This document shows positions 1 through 7,754 of a stretch of DNA of 36,865 bases, piece by piece. The stretch's first letter is position 1, and every line of letters begins with the position of its first letter. Location: positions 2,467 to 39,331 of the forward strand of contig DYJH01000010.1 of assembly GCA_020723255.1 (NCBI GenBank), given 5' to 3'. This stretch comes from Desulfonema limicola. Its GTDB lineage: Bacteria; Desulfobacterota; Desulfobacteria; Desulfobacterales; RPRI01. The position numbers and the translations under genes are program-made. The notes under the pieces were generated by a model, which worked only from the letters and a program-made list of their open reading frames with translations, was not told the DNA's origin and made no database searches.

Positions 1-190
1 GATTTTCAATACGGGCGCGGCGGCGACCTGCTTCCCAATTTTGTAATTGACGAACGCTTACTCCTACCAATTTTGAGATAGTTTCCTGGCTCATTTTACG
101 CCACTGTCGAAAATCTTTAATCAAAGAACCTAGTGAGTTATACAGCTTGGGCATACTATACGAAATCTTTGTTCGTTGTAAATAAGTCAT
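1..190 (-). CDS. XRE-family helix-turn-helix protein, N-terminal part (cut by window edge)
   Basis: Reading the minus strand from an ATG at 190 gives an open frame of 63 codons that runs off the left edge. The visible protein carries a helix-turn-helix of the Cro/C1 (XRE) type: the stretch MSQETISKLVGVSVRQLQNW followed by an EAGRRR segment matches the usual XRE pattern in which a recognition helix is followed by W-E-x-G. It is therefore a DNA-binding regulator or the antitoxin/DNA-binding part of a small module. The partner gene, if any, lies outside the window. A later ATG (at 154) is also possible as the start. Family assignment is good; role is unknown. Confidence 0.65.
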   Translation of the reverse strand, partial: MTYLQRTKISYSMPKLYNSLGSLIKDFRQWRKMSQETISKLVGVSVRQLQNWEAGRRRARIEN

Positions 191-545
191 GGATTGGTTT
201 ATATTCCTACAGATGATAATAAGTTTATCACACGGCTAAGCTTGCGGAACAATAGTTCAGAAGCGATAATGACCCATACCATATATTTGATTTAATTTAA
301 ATAAAATAAATTTTCTTGTCAATGATTAATGAAATATAAATTTCAAAATCTATTTATCCAGAAAGCGGCTGTTGTCTCAATAATCATTTGTTAAGATAGG
401 GTTTCTCCGGCGCTAAACAGCCCTTTTGCTATTTCATGTATTGCCTGACAGGGCTTTTTATCTGATGCGACCTCAAAAGGGCTGTTTAGCGCCGGAGAGA
501 AAAATAATTATAACAACTATAAAGGCAAAGGGAGGAAAGGAAGAA
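191..545. other. Gene-free region before the DUF1329 gene
   Basis: This 355-base stretch is AT-rich from about 280 to 360 and contains the 25-bp inverted repeat described separately. It separates a minus-strand regulator from a plus-strand gene, so promoters for both should lie here, but no convincing -35/-10 pair with normal spacing was found. An open frame continues upstream of the DUF1329 start to 426, but it begins inside the inverted repeat and has no ribosome binding site. Confidence 0.6.
404..498. repeat. Perfect 25-bp inverted repeat with 45-base spacer
   Basis: Bases 404-428 (beginning TCTCCGGCGCTAAACAG) are the exact reverse complement of 474-498. The spacer 429-473 is unrelated. 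In RNA this would be a very stable stem ending about 47 bases before the DUF1329 start codon. No T-run follows on either strand, so a simple intrinsic terminator is unlikely. A leader attenuator, an operator or a small mobile palindrome are the main options. Confidence 0.85.
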
Positions 546-1871
546 ATGAATCAAAAGAGAAATTTAAAGTATTTTGGGTTGACACTGTGTTCGTTGTTCG
601 TGCTGCTTCTGTGTAGCGGTATCGGGCAAGCTATGGATTTGCCAAAGGTGATTGACAAGACCAATTACGCTCAATACAAAGACATTCTCGTTCCGCCTAT
701 GTATCGAGCGGTTGAAAGAGGCGATATGATTGTTACGCCTGGGACTATAAACTTTAAATACAAACATCAGGACAGCTTTCTTGCTGCAAGCGAGAAGAAT
801 GCCGGAAAGTTCGACATAAGTCCGGAGGGCGAGGTAATCGAAAAAAGTACAGGAAAAATTCCATACCATAATGTGTACGGCATGCCTTTTCCCCAAATTG
901 ATCCTAAAGATCCCAGGGTGGGAAACAAGATTATAGCGAACTATAAGTGGTCGGTTTATCGGTTCACGGGGTCAAGACTGCGCAGGCCTCTTTTATGGAT
1001 AGATAAATCAGGAAAGGAACGTTATATAGATGGTTTGTTTTCATGTCTTTATATGACAGGCAGACCGCCGGGTCAGGAAATAACCAAGAATCCTGATCGT
1101 GTTCTCAGCTACGAATTACCAAGAGTTTTGGAGCCTAAGAGTGTCAAAGGAACTAATCAATTGATGCTCGTTTATATGGACCCATCAAAGGAAGACACAA
1201 GTTTTGCCTATGTTCCTGCAATTCGCAGAATTCGTCAAACCGGCACAGCGTCACGATCCGACCCTTATATGGGATCTGATTCATGGACCGATATGAATTA
1301 CGGGTTTAGCGGTAAAATCAGTTCAATGAAATGGAAGTTAATAGGAGAAAAAACGATCCTTGTTTCTTTTACCAGCCCGAATATGTTACCATGGGAGGAA
1401 TTACCGGATGGAAGACTTATTGCAAAATATCCATTCACAGACCAGTGCTTCAAATTAAATTATGAAGTTCCGGGATTTAAGGGTGCTGCCTGGGCGCCTG
1501 CTCCGGGCACTATAACCTATTCTCCAAGAAAGGTATGGGTTGTGGAACAGATGCCAAAAGACCCTTATTACAACTGGGGTTTGCACGTAAATTATATTGA
1601 CCAGGAAACTTATACCATATGGTACAAGGAAGTATATGAAAAATCAGGTGATTTCCGGACATGGTTTACTAATTTCATACATTATAGTGAGAGCAAAAGT
1701 GGTAAAAATAATGTAGTGGATACTGATGCTCAGTGTTTTATAGATGAAAAAGCCCGTCATTGTACGATCAGCTCCACTGCTAATCATTCAGAAAACTTTT
1801 TATACATGCCTGCTTCGCAAATAGACGCCGGCTATTTTAACATTAATAATTTCTTGCTGTTATCTAAATAA
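546..1871 (+). CDS. DUF1329 family exported protein
   Basis: A 441-residue protein with a clear Sec signal peptide: basic start (MNQKRNLKYF), a leucine-rich core, and a cleavage site after about residue 28 (GIGQA). The mature part has aromatic-rich blocks such as YKWSVYRFTGSRLRRPLLW and a C-terminal PYYNWGLHVNYIDQETYTIW typical of DUF1329, a family of periplasmic or outer-membrane proteins with a LolB/LppX-like lipid-binding fold. The start at 546 is preferred over 426 because a strong Shine-Dalgarno (GGGAGGAAAGG) lies just upstream and the longer frame would begin in the inverted repeat. It is followed 27 bases later by an FAD oxidoreductase, so it probably handles a hydrophobic substrate for that block. 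Substrate unknown; the cysteine in the signal region does not form a lipobox. Confidence 0.75.
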   Translation: MNQKRNLKYFGLTLCSLFVLLLCSGIGQAMDLPKVIDKTNYAQYKDILVPPMYRAVERGDMIVTPGTINFKYKHQDSFLAASEKNAGKFDISPEGEVIEKSTGKIPYHNVYGMPFPQIDPKDPRVGNKIIANYKWSVYRFTGSRLRRPLLWIDKSGKERYIDGLFSCLYMTGRPPGQEITKNPDRVLSYELPRVLEPKSVKGTNQLMLVYMDPSKEDTSFAYVPAIRRIRQTGTASRSDPYMGSDSWTDMNYGFSGKISSMKWKLIGEKTILVSFTSPNMLPWEELPDGRLIAKYPFTDQCFKLNYEVPGFKGAAWAPAPGTITYSPRKVWVVEQMPKDPYYNWGLHVNYIDQETYTIWYKEVYEKSGDFRTWFTNFIHYSESKSGKNNVVDTDAQCFIDEKARHCTISSTANHSENFLYMPASQIDAGYFNINNFLLLSK

Positions 1872-1898
1872 ACAATAAGTTAAATAAAAGAGGATGTT

Positions 1899-3326
1899 AT
1901 GGAAGAAAAATTTGAAAATATCGTGGTAGGCGCCGGTTTTGCGGGTTTGGTGTGTAGTGGATATCTGGCCAGAGGAGGACAGAAGACATTGCTGCTCGAA
2001 AAGGGGCCTGTAGTTGGCGGTCGAGCGGCCGCGCATAGTTTCAACGGGTACAACGTGGTTATGCACCTGCCGCTTATTATGACAACGGTCAACAATGGCG
2101 GAGGCTACGGATGGGCGAATGCTGCGAAAGACTTTGGCGCAAACATCCGCTACCACTCCAGCAGGGAACCACGTCTTTATTTCAAGGGCTTAAAAAAAAC
2201 TTTCATGACTATTCCTAAATGCCTGACCACAGATGCGGCTACAGACTGGATGATCGAATTTCTTGCAAAAGCTCGCCCGGATCTTGTCAAAGACAACCTA
2301 AAACAGGAATTGCGCCCGCTCGTACATGAGATTCTAACAAAGCCTTTCAACGAAATGTGCCGTGAGTGGGATCAGGTTTCGGTAAAGGAATGGGTTGAGG
2401 CAAGGTCATCAAACCCCTCGATTAAATACCTGTTTACCAGCCTATGGGCCGGTTGTGCCTGGACAGGCGATGCAAATTTCACATGGGAACGTGGTTCCAT
2501 GGGTAAGGGCGCTGTCATGTTCAGAATATGGATCGGTGGCCAGGGATTGATGAGTGTTGCTATACCGGATGTGCAAAAGGGCATCTGTGAACCAATTGCT
2601 AACGCAATTACCGGAAACTTCGGATGCGAAATCAGGACCAGCCAGAACGTTTCCGAGGTGCTTATAAAAAACGGCAAAACAATTGGCGTAGCAATAAAGC
2701 ACAAGGGAAAATCAGACGAAATCATAAAAGCCAGGCGTGTCATACTGGCAACAACATGGCTTGACTACTTTAATCTGTTCAAGATTATGCCGGCTTCACT
2801 TGCAGATACTCTGCGGCTGCCTATGAATCAGAAAATGGGCGGAGTTTTTCTGATAACAGGTCTAAATGATTCGATACCACTGGATGGAGCTTTCTTTCTG
2901 GCTTACGATCCCAAAACGGGCTCCAGCGTACAGGGCGGATGCGCACAGAATATAGAACAGCCCTGGAATGTTCCTGCGGGAAAGCAACTAGTCTGGTCGT
3001 ACTCGATCAGGTCTGAAGAAGAATTTAACAGGCTTGGCTTAGAAGGGATAACCGCAGAGATGAATGAGAACTTTGAGGAAATCTATCCCGGTTTCAAGAA
3101 AGCAATCGAGTTTCAGACTCCTCCCAAAGGCGCTATCCACCCCTCACACTACGAGTTCAGTTCGCTTCATAAAATCGGGCAAAAATCACCGGATGTGGAA
3201 GGACTTTATTTCTGTGGTGAGGCAACATGGCCAATGTATGGCCAGATCACTGACGGTACCGCCAGCACCGGCGTATCAGTGGCTAAGATGATTCTGGGTT
3301 TGGATAATCCACTTGGCGGAATATAA
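1899..3326 (+). CDS. FAD-dependent oxidoreductase, phytoene-desaturase/CrtI-like
   Basis: A 475-residue cytoplasmic flavoprotein. The N-terminus has the dinucleotide-binding fold (IVVGAGFAGLVCSGYLARGG, then an acidic residue in LLLEKG and GGRA), which binds the ADP part of FAD. The C-terminus has the matching FAD motif GLYFCGEATWPMYGQITDG followed by an S-T-G-V-S-V-A helix, as in amine oxidase/CrtI family members. These enzymes desaturate or isomerise hydrophobic substrates. A GAGG ribosome binding site precedes the ATG. It sits between an exported DUF1329 protein and a decayed SDR, and shares direction with an Old Yellow Enzyme and acyl-CoA dehydrogenase. The natural substrate cannot be read from the sequence; carotenoid genes are not present nearby. 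Confidence 0.75.
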   Translation: MEEKFENIVVGAGFAGLVCSGYLARGGQKTLLLEKGPVVGGRAAAHSFNGYNVVMHLPLIMTTVNNGGGYGWANAAKDFGANIRYHSSREPRLYFKGLKKTFMTIPKCLTTDAATDWMIEFLAKARPDLVKDNLKQELRPLVHEILTKPFNEMCREWDQVSVKEWVEARSSNPSIKYLFTSLWAGCAWTGDANFTWERGSMGKGAVMFRIWIGGQGLMSVAIPDVQKGICEPIANAITGNFGCEIRTSQNVSEVLIKNGKTIGVAIKHKGKSDEIIKARRVILATTWLDYFNLFKIMPASLADTLRLPMNQKMGGVFLITGLNDSIPLDGAFFLAYDPKTGSSVQGGCAQNIEQPWNVPAGKQLVWSYSIRSEEEFNRLGLEGITAEMNENFEEIYPGFKKAIEFQTPPKGAIHPSHYEFSSLHKIGQKSPDVEGLYFCGEATWPMYGQITDGTASTGVSVAKMILGLDNPLGGI

Positions 3327-3360
3327 TATCGGTTACAATAAAATTAAAGAGCATTGATAG

Positions 3361-3663
3361 CTTCTCCCCTTAAAAGGCGTTAAATTTGTAATAACTGACT
3401 TGATTGAAGAAAAGCTGAAAAAAGCCGAGCAAGATATAAAGGCTGCCGGTGTTGAAGTTCTTGTTCTAAAATTTTTGGCATCCAATTATCCGGAAGAACT
3501 TACTCAAATGATAGTGAATGCAACCCCCATGCGACGAACTGCTTCGGTAAAAGACTACGTTGGCATAGCAGTTCTTTTGGCTTCGGATGAAGGCTCTTTT
3601 ATTACCGGTCAAACCATATCCGTTGATGATGGTGTGAGCATGCCAAAACAAGCCTACAATTAA
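3361..3663 (+). pseudogene. Decayed short-chain dehydrogenase (SDR), core deleted
   Basis: The frame from 3361 reads GVKFVITDLIEEKLKKAEQD, which is the second beta strand and helix of an SDR Rossmann fold (the D-L after the strand is the cofactor-choice position). It then jumps from an LTQMIVNA segment directly to PMRRTASVKDYVGIAVLLAS and the family C-terminus (FITGQTISVDDG). The N-terminal glycine motif, the N-A-G region and the catalytic S-Y-K residues are missing, about 110-130 residues in the middle. A stop (TAG, 3358-3360) closes the frame upstream. No ATG or ribosome binding site fits; only a TTG at 3400 could start it. It follows the FAD oxidoreductase by 34 bases and was probably once its operon partner. 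An 87-residue product cannot be an active dehydrogenase. Confidence 0.75.
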
Positions 3664-3688
3664 TGTGAGTATCGCATACCGTTTGAAT

Positions 3689-3724
3689 ATAGAATCCACC
3701 CCCTTCCCAGAGGGTGGATTCTAT
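3689..3724 (+). terminator. Hairpin, probable terminator after the SDR remnant
   Basis: ATAGAATCCACCC (3689-3701) pairs perfectly with GGGTGGATTCTAT (3712-3724) around a 10-base loop. The bases after it (GTTTATGATATT) are T-rich but not a clean T-run. It lies between two plus-strand genes and would separate the DUF1329/FAD unit from the Old Yellow Enzyme unit. Confidence 0.55.
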
Positions 3725-3923
3725 GTTTATGATATTATGGCGTTCTTAAAATTTGGAATTGGACAGAATACAAAAGGTGTTAAATCAACTGACAACCATT
3801 ATAGCATGATATTATATCAAAACCAACAGAGTTGATGAAAAATATTGAAGCTATCCGCTGCAAGCAGCGGGGAATGCGCTCGCTGTTGTGGTTCAAATAA
3901 AACTAAAAGGAGGATTTTCAACC

Positions 3924-5882
3924 ATGGAAGGACAATTTAATTATCTGTTTACACCTATTAAAATCGGCACTAAGACCGTGAAAAACAGGATATATTTCGG
4001 GCCTCACGGAACGATGCTGGCCGATCAGGATTACATAATGGATGACAGATATGTTGAGTATTTAAAAACCAGAGCCAGAGGCGGCGCCGGGCTTATTATC
4101 GCAGGAATGATGACTGTAATGCAAAACGCCAGAGATCTGGCGGGCATTCAGGAAATTCATGACGAAAGAGTTGTACCTATGCTGAAAAAACTTGCCGAAG
4201 CGCTGCATAATGAAGGAGCCGTGGGTCTTGTTCAGCTTTGTCATACAGGAAGGGAATCCGATCCTGAGTTGAGCCGTCTTCCTGCCTGGTCGGCATCAGC
4301 CGTTCCATCCGGCGCTATGTTCCGCGATGTGCCCAAGGAAATGGAGACAGAAGATATACAGGAAGTAGTCAAGGCATTTAAAAGAGCTGCTCAGTTTGTC
4401 AAGGAAGCGGGCTTAGACGGGGTGGAAATACACGGGGGTTCCGGTTATTTGCCCCAGCAGTTTATGTCGCCTATCACAAACTTCAGGATAGATGAATATG
4501 GAGGAAGCCTTGAGAACCGTCTCAGGTTTCCAATGGAATTAATTGATGCTGTTCGCGATGCTTTGGGTGATGATCTTGTTTTGGGATTCAGGCTTTCAGG
4601 CGATGATTTCATACCAGGAGGAAACGGGATTGAAGATTATAAGGAGATAGCCAAGAAGCTTGAAGCTACCGGAAAGATCAATTTTATTCATGTAGGCGGC
4701 CCTTTCTATGAGGGCATATATGGCCTGGGCATGGGCATGCAGGTTCCTCTGGGATTTTATACTCCTCATGCTGTTGGGTTTAAAGAAGTTATAGATCTTC
4801 CTGTGTTAAATGATTTCAGAATCAATGATCCAGTCCAGGGCGAAAAGATACTGGCCAATGGCCAGGGCGATATGGTGGGCATGATCAGAGCCCTTATAGC
4901 CGACCCTGAACTTCCCAATAAAGCCAGAGAGGGAAGACTTGAAGAAATTCGTTCATGCATTGCCTGCGATCAGGGTTGCATAGGCCGCGCTTTTAAAGGA
5001 AAGGCTCTGACTTGTCTTCAGAATGCTACAGTCGGTCTGGAATTAAAGATCGGAAAACTTGAGCCTGCATCTGCAAAAAAGAAAATAATTATTGTCGGCG
5101 GAGGGCCTGCAGGGATGGAGACTGCCCGTGTGGCGAAGTTAAGAGGCCATGATGTAACTCTTTATGAAAAGGAGAATGAACTGGGCGGTCAGGTGAATAT
5201 AGCGGTAAAAGTGCAGAGCAGGGCTGAATTCGGAGGAATTACCAGATATCTTGTGAAGCAGATGGAAATTTTAGGTGTTAAGGTTAATCTTGGTGTTACT
5301 GTAACCCCTGAGCTGGTAGCAAAAGAAAATCCAGATGTGGCAGTTATTGCAACCGGTTCAAAGCCTTTTAAGCCTCCTATTCCAGGCGCCGATCAGGACA
5401 ACGTGGTCAGCGTATGGGATGTATTGCTGGACAGGGCCGATATCGGCGATAATGTTGTGGTGGTTGATGGAGGAGAGGCCCACTGGCCGTGCTGCAGTGC
5501 GGCTGAGTATCTGGCCGACAAAGGCAAGAAGGTTGAGATTATAACGCCTTTATTGTTTGTAGGCATGGAGCTTGCTGCTACAGCAGATTTGATGCCGTTT
5601 TACGTGAGAGTCAGATCAAAAGGCGTGGAGTTCAGGCCCAACCTGCATTTATTGGCAATTTCAGGAAATACTTTGACATTTCTTGATGTTTACGCCGGAG
5701 TTCCGAAAACAATAGAAGGTATTGATACAGTTGTACTGGCTGCCGGAAACCGTGCGGATGATCAGCTTTACAAAAGTATGAAAGGAAAAGTAAAAAAGCT
5801 TCACAGTGTGGGCGATTGCGTATCTCCGAGAAGAGCTCTTGAAGCCATTTACGACGGTTACAATCTGGGAAGAATATTATAA
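3924..5882 (+). CDS. Fe-S flavin oxidoreductase, Old Yellow Enzyme / 2,4-dienoyl-CoA reductase type
   Basis: A 652-residue three-part flavoenzyme. Residues 1 to about 330 are the FMN-binding TIM barrel (start YLFTPIKIGTKTVKNRI; EIHGGSGYLPQQFMSP with the following R-x-D-E-Y-G-G-S). Next is a [4Fe-4S] site, C345-x2-C348-x3-C352-x11-C364. The C-terminal half has FAD and NAD(P)H Rossmann motifs (IIIVGGGPAGMETARVAK near 388-405; a V-A-V-I-A-T-G-S segment). This is the layout of 2,4-dienoyl-CoA reductase, trimethylamine dehydrogenase and the BaiCD/BaiH enzymes, so reduction of an unsaturated CoA ester or enone is likely. In the usual H-x2-H/N substrate-acid position only one His is seen (IHGGSG), which sets it apart from typical ene reductases. 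Start 3924 has an AAGGAGG site; the upstream extension to 3888 does not. It is followed by an acyl-CoA dehydrogenase after 49 bases. Confidence 0.85.
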   Translation: MEGQFNYLFTPIKIGTKTVKNRIYFGPHGTMLADQDYIMDDRYVEYLKTRARGGAGLIIAGMMTVMQNARDLAGIQEIHDERVVPMLKKLAEALHNEGAVGLVQLCHTGRESDPELSRLPAWSASAVPSGAMFRDVPKEMETEDIQEVVKAFKRAAQFVKEAGLDGVEIHGGSGYLPQQFMSPITNFRIDEYGGSLENRLRFPMELIDAVRDALGDDLVLGFRLSGDDFIPGGNGIEDYKEIAKKLEATGKINFIHVGGPFYEGIYGLGMGMQVPLGFYTPHAVGFKEVIDLPVLNDFRINDPVQGEKILANGQGDMVGMIRALIADPELPNKAREGRLEEIRSCIACDQGCIGRAFKGKALTCLQNATVGLELKIGKLEPASAKKKIIIVGGGPAGMETARVAKLRGHDVTLYEKENELGGQVNIAVKVQSRAEFGGITRYLVKQMEILGVKVNLGVTVTPELVAKENPDVAVIATGSKPFKPPIPGADQDNVVSVWDVLLDRADIGDNVVVVDGGEAHWPCCSAAEYLADKGKKVEIITPLLFVGMELAATADLMPFYVRVRSKGVEFRPNLHLLAISGNTLTFLDVYAGVPKTIEGIDTVVLAAGNRADDQLYKSMKGKVKKLHSVGDCVSPRRALEAIYDGYNLGRIL

Positions 5883-5931
5883 ACGGTTTTGATTATAGGA
5901 AAGTAACATTTGTTAAAGCGAGGAAAGATTT

Positions 5932-7083
5932 ATGATTAGTTTTGAATTGAGTGAAGAACAGGTTGCCTTAAAGGATATGGTCGATAAATTTGTGAAAAAT
6001 GAAATCATACCTATAGCTGCTGAGTATGACAAACTGGGAAAGCTTCCTATGGACGTTGCACAGAAGGCGCATGAACTTGGCCTGATTAATGCTGGCGTTC
6101 CGGAAGAATACGGCGGAGCCGGAATGGGGATGCTGGAGTCATGTTTGATTGCAGAAAGTTTGACTTACGGTTGTGCCGGCATAGCAACTTCTTTGCTGTT
6201 AAACAGTATTGCCACAATTCCTATCATGTTTTTCGGAACTCCGGAGCAGAAAGAAAAATATTTAAAACCCGTATGTGAATCAGAAGAAATAAAGTTTGTA
6301 TCTTTTGCCGTAACCGAATCTGGAGCAGGTTCTGATGTTGCTGCAATTACAACCAGGGCAGATAAGAAAGGCTCTGAATATGTGCTTAACGGGCGTAAAA
6401 CTTTTATTACCAACGGAGATCTGGCATCGATATATGTTGTGCTTGCAAAGACAGATACTTCCAAAGCTCATAAAGGGATGAGCGCTTTTATCGTTACAAA
6501 AGAGGCAGGAATAAAAGTAGGCAAAAAAGAAGACAAAATGGGCATCCGGGCATCTCATACTGTTGAGCTTATTTTAGAAGATGTCAGGGTTCCTGAAGCT
6601 GATTTACTGGGTAAAGAAGGCCAGGGATTTGCTGTGGCTATGGAAGCTCTTGACCGTTCAAGGGCTGTTGCAGCTGCAACTGCTTTGGGTCTTGCACAAA
6701 GAGCGCTGGACGAATCTTTAAAGTATGCCTCAGAAAGGGTTCAGTTCGGCAAGCCTCTTATGGCTCAGCAGCTAATCCAGCTGAAACTGGCAGAAATGTC
6801 TATGGAAATAGATGCAGCGCGTTTGCTCACATGGAGAGCGGCATGGCTGGTTGATCAGGGAAAGCTTCCCATACTGGAGTCATCTCAGGCTAAGGCTATG
6901 GCAGGCGATGCAGCCGTAAGAGCAGCTGTTCAGGCCGTCCAGATTTTCGGAGGATATGGATATTCCAAGGAATATCCGGTTGAAAAACTTTACAGAGATG
7001 CCAAGATCTTTCAGATATATGAAGGAACAAATGAAATTCAGCGTTTGGTTATAGCGGCGGAACTAGCCAAAAAAGTGAGATAG
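5932..7083 (+). CDS. Acyl-CoA dehydrogenase
   Basis: A 383-residue flavoprotein of normal family length. Visible signatures are FAVTESGAGSDVAAITTRA (flavin/substrate contact), the NGRKTFITNGD block, ALDRSRAVAAATALGLAQRA, FGGYGYSKEYPVEKLYRDA and the catalytic-loop YEGTNEIQRLVIA, in which E364 is in the position of the catalytic base of short/medium-chain enzymes. It introduces a trans-2,3 double bond into an acyl-CoA and normally hands electrons to ETF. The ribosome binding site is GAGGAAAG. It is likely co-transcribed with the Old Yellow Enzyme before it and perhaps the iron-sulfur flavoprotein after it; no etfAB genes are in the window. Chain length or ring specificity is not readable. Confidence 0.92.
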   Translation: MISFELSEEQVALKDMVDKFVKNEIIPIAAEYDKLGKLPMDVAQKAHELGLINAGVPEEYGGAGMGMLESCLIAESLTYGCAGIATSLLLNSIATIPIMFFGTPEQKEKYLKPVCESEEIKFVSFAVTESGAGSDVAAITTRADKKGSEYVLNGRKTFITNGDLASIYVVLAKTDTSKAHKGMSAFIVTKEAGIKVGKKEDKMGIRASHTVELILEDVRVPEADLLGKEGQGFAVAMEALDRSRAVAAATALGLAQRALDESLKYASERVQFGKPLMAQQLIQLKLAEMSMEIDAARLLTWRAAWLVDQGKLPILESSQAKAMAGDAAVRAAVQAVQIFGGYGYSKEYPVEKLYRDAKIFQIYEGTNEIQRLVIAAELAKKVR

Positions 7084-7131
7084 TTATCACTTACAAATCT
7101 AATGTTCCGCAAACAGTAATTAAGGAGATAA

Positions 7132-7731
7132 ATGAAAGTCATCGGTTTTAACGCAAGCCCAAGAAAAAACGGGAATACTGCTACATTGCTTCAGGAAGTA
7201 CTCAATGGTGCTGCCGGTAAAGGAGCCGAAACGCGTTTGGTTGATCTGAACAAACTTAAAATAAAGGGCTGTCAAGCGTGCATGTCTTGTAAGAATGATC
7301 TGGGAAAGTGTGTTCAAAAGGACGATTTGTCACCGATACTCATGGAAGTAACAGACTGTGATGCTATTGTTTTCGGAACACCGATATACTGGTTTCACCT
7401 AAGTTCTCAATTAAAAGCTCTTTTTGACAGATTTTATTGTTATTTCAAATGGGAATTGGACCCGGAAAGCGGACAAATCAAACAGACATCGGCCTTACCA
7501 GCAGGGAAAAAGATTGTAATTGTTACATCCAGAGCGGATCAGGAAGACCCGTATTTTTTCCCGGAGCTTTACTCTCACCTAAACGACTGGTTTAATATGA
7601 TGACGATGACTATGAATCCATCATCAGTCACATACGTAAATCATTATGGTTCATTTAATGAGAAAGATTCGGCGAGTAAAAACTCTGAGCTTCTTGCTAA
7701 AGCGAGAAATGCCGGAGCTTCGCTTGTTTAA
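7132..7731 (+). CDS. Iron-sulfur flavoprotein / NADPH-dependent FMN reductase family
   Basis: A 199-residue flavodoxin-fold protein. The FMN-phosphate loop is GFNASPRKNGNTATLL at the N-terminus, and DAIVFGTPIYWFHLSSQLKA is the second flavin loop. A compact cysteine motif C47-x2-C50-x2-C53-x5-C59 follows, the hallmark of archaeal and bacterial iron-sulfur flavoproteins (Isf) that bind one [4Fe-4S] cluster and FMN and shuttle electrons from ferredoxin, including to oxygen or peroxide. An AAGGAG site precedes the ATG. The next gene, another Fe-S protein, begins only about 23 bases after the stop, suggesting a shared electron path. Family is well supported; the electron partner is inferred. Confidence 0.82.
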   Translation: MKVIGFNASPRKNGNTATLLQEVLNGAAGKGAETRLVDLNKLKIKGCQACMSCKNDLGKCVQKDDLSPILMEVTDCDAIVFGTPIYWFHLSSQLKALFDRFYCYFKWELDPESGQIKQTSALPAGKKIVIVTSRADQEDPYFFPELYSHLNDWFNMMTMTMNPSSVTYVNHYGSFNEKDSASKNSELLAKARNAGASLV

Positions 7732-7754
7732 AGATGTTATTTAGGATGGCAAAT

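Noticed and set aside
404-498. Intrinsic terminator
   Set aside because: No T-run on either strand after the stem, and the 45-base loop is too long.
426-545. Upstream extension of the DUF1329 reading frame
   Set aside because: It begins in the inverted repeat, has no ribosome binding site, and would bury the signal peptide; ATG 546 has a strong site.
3855-3870. Small hairpin CCGCTG/CAGCGG before the large Old Yellow Enzyme
   Set aside because: Only 6-7 bp, not followed by a T-run; could be chance.
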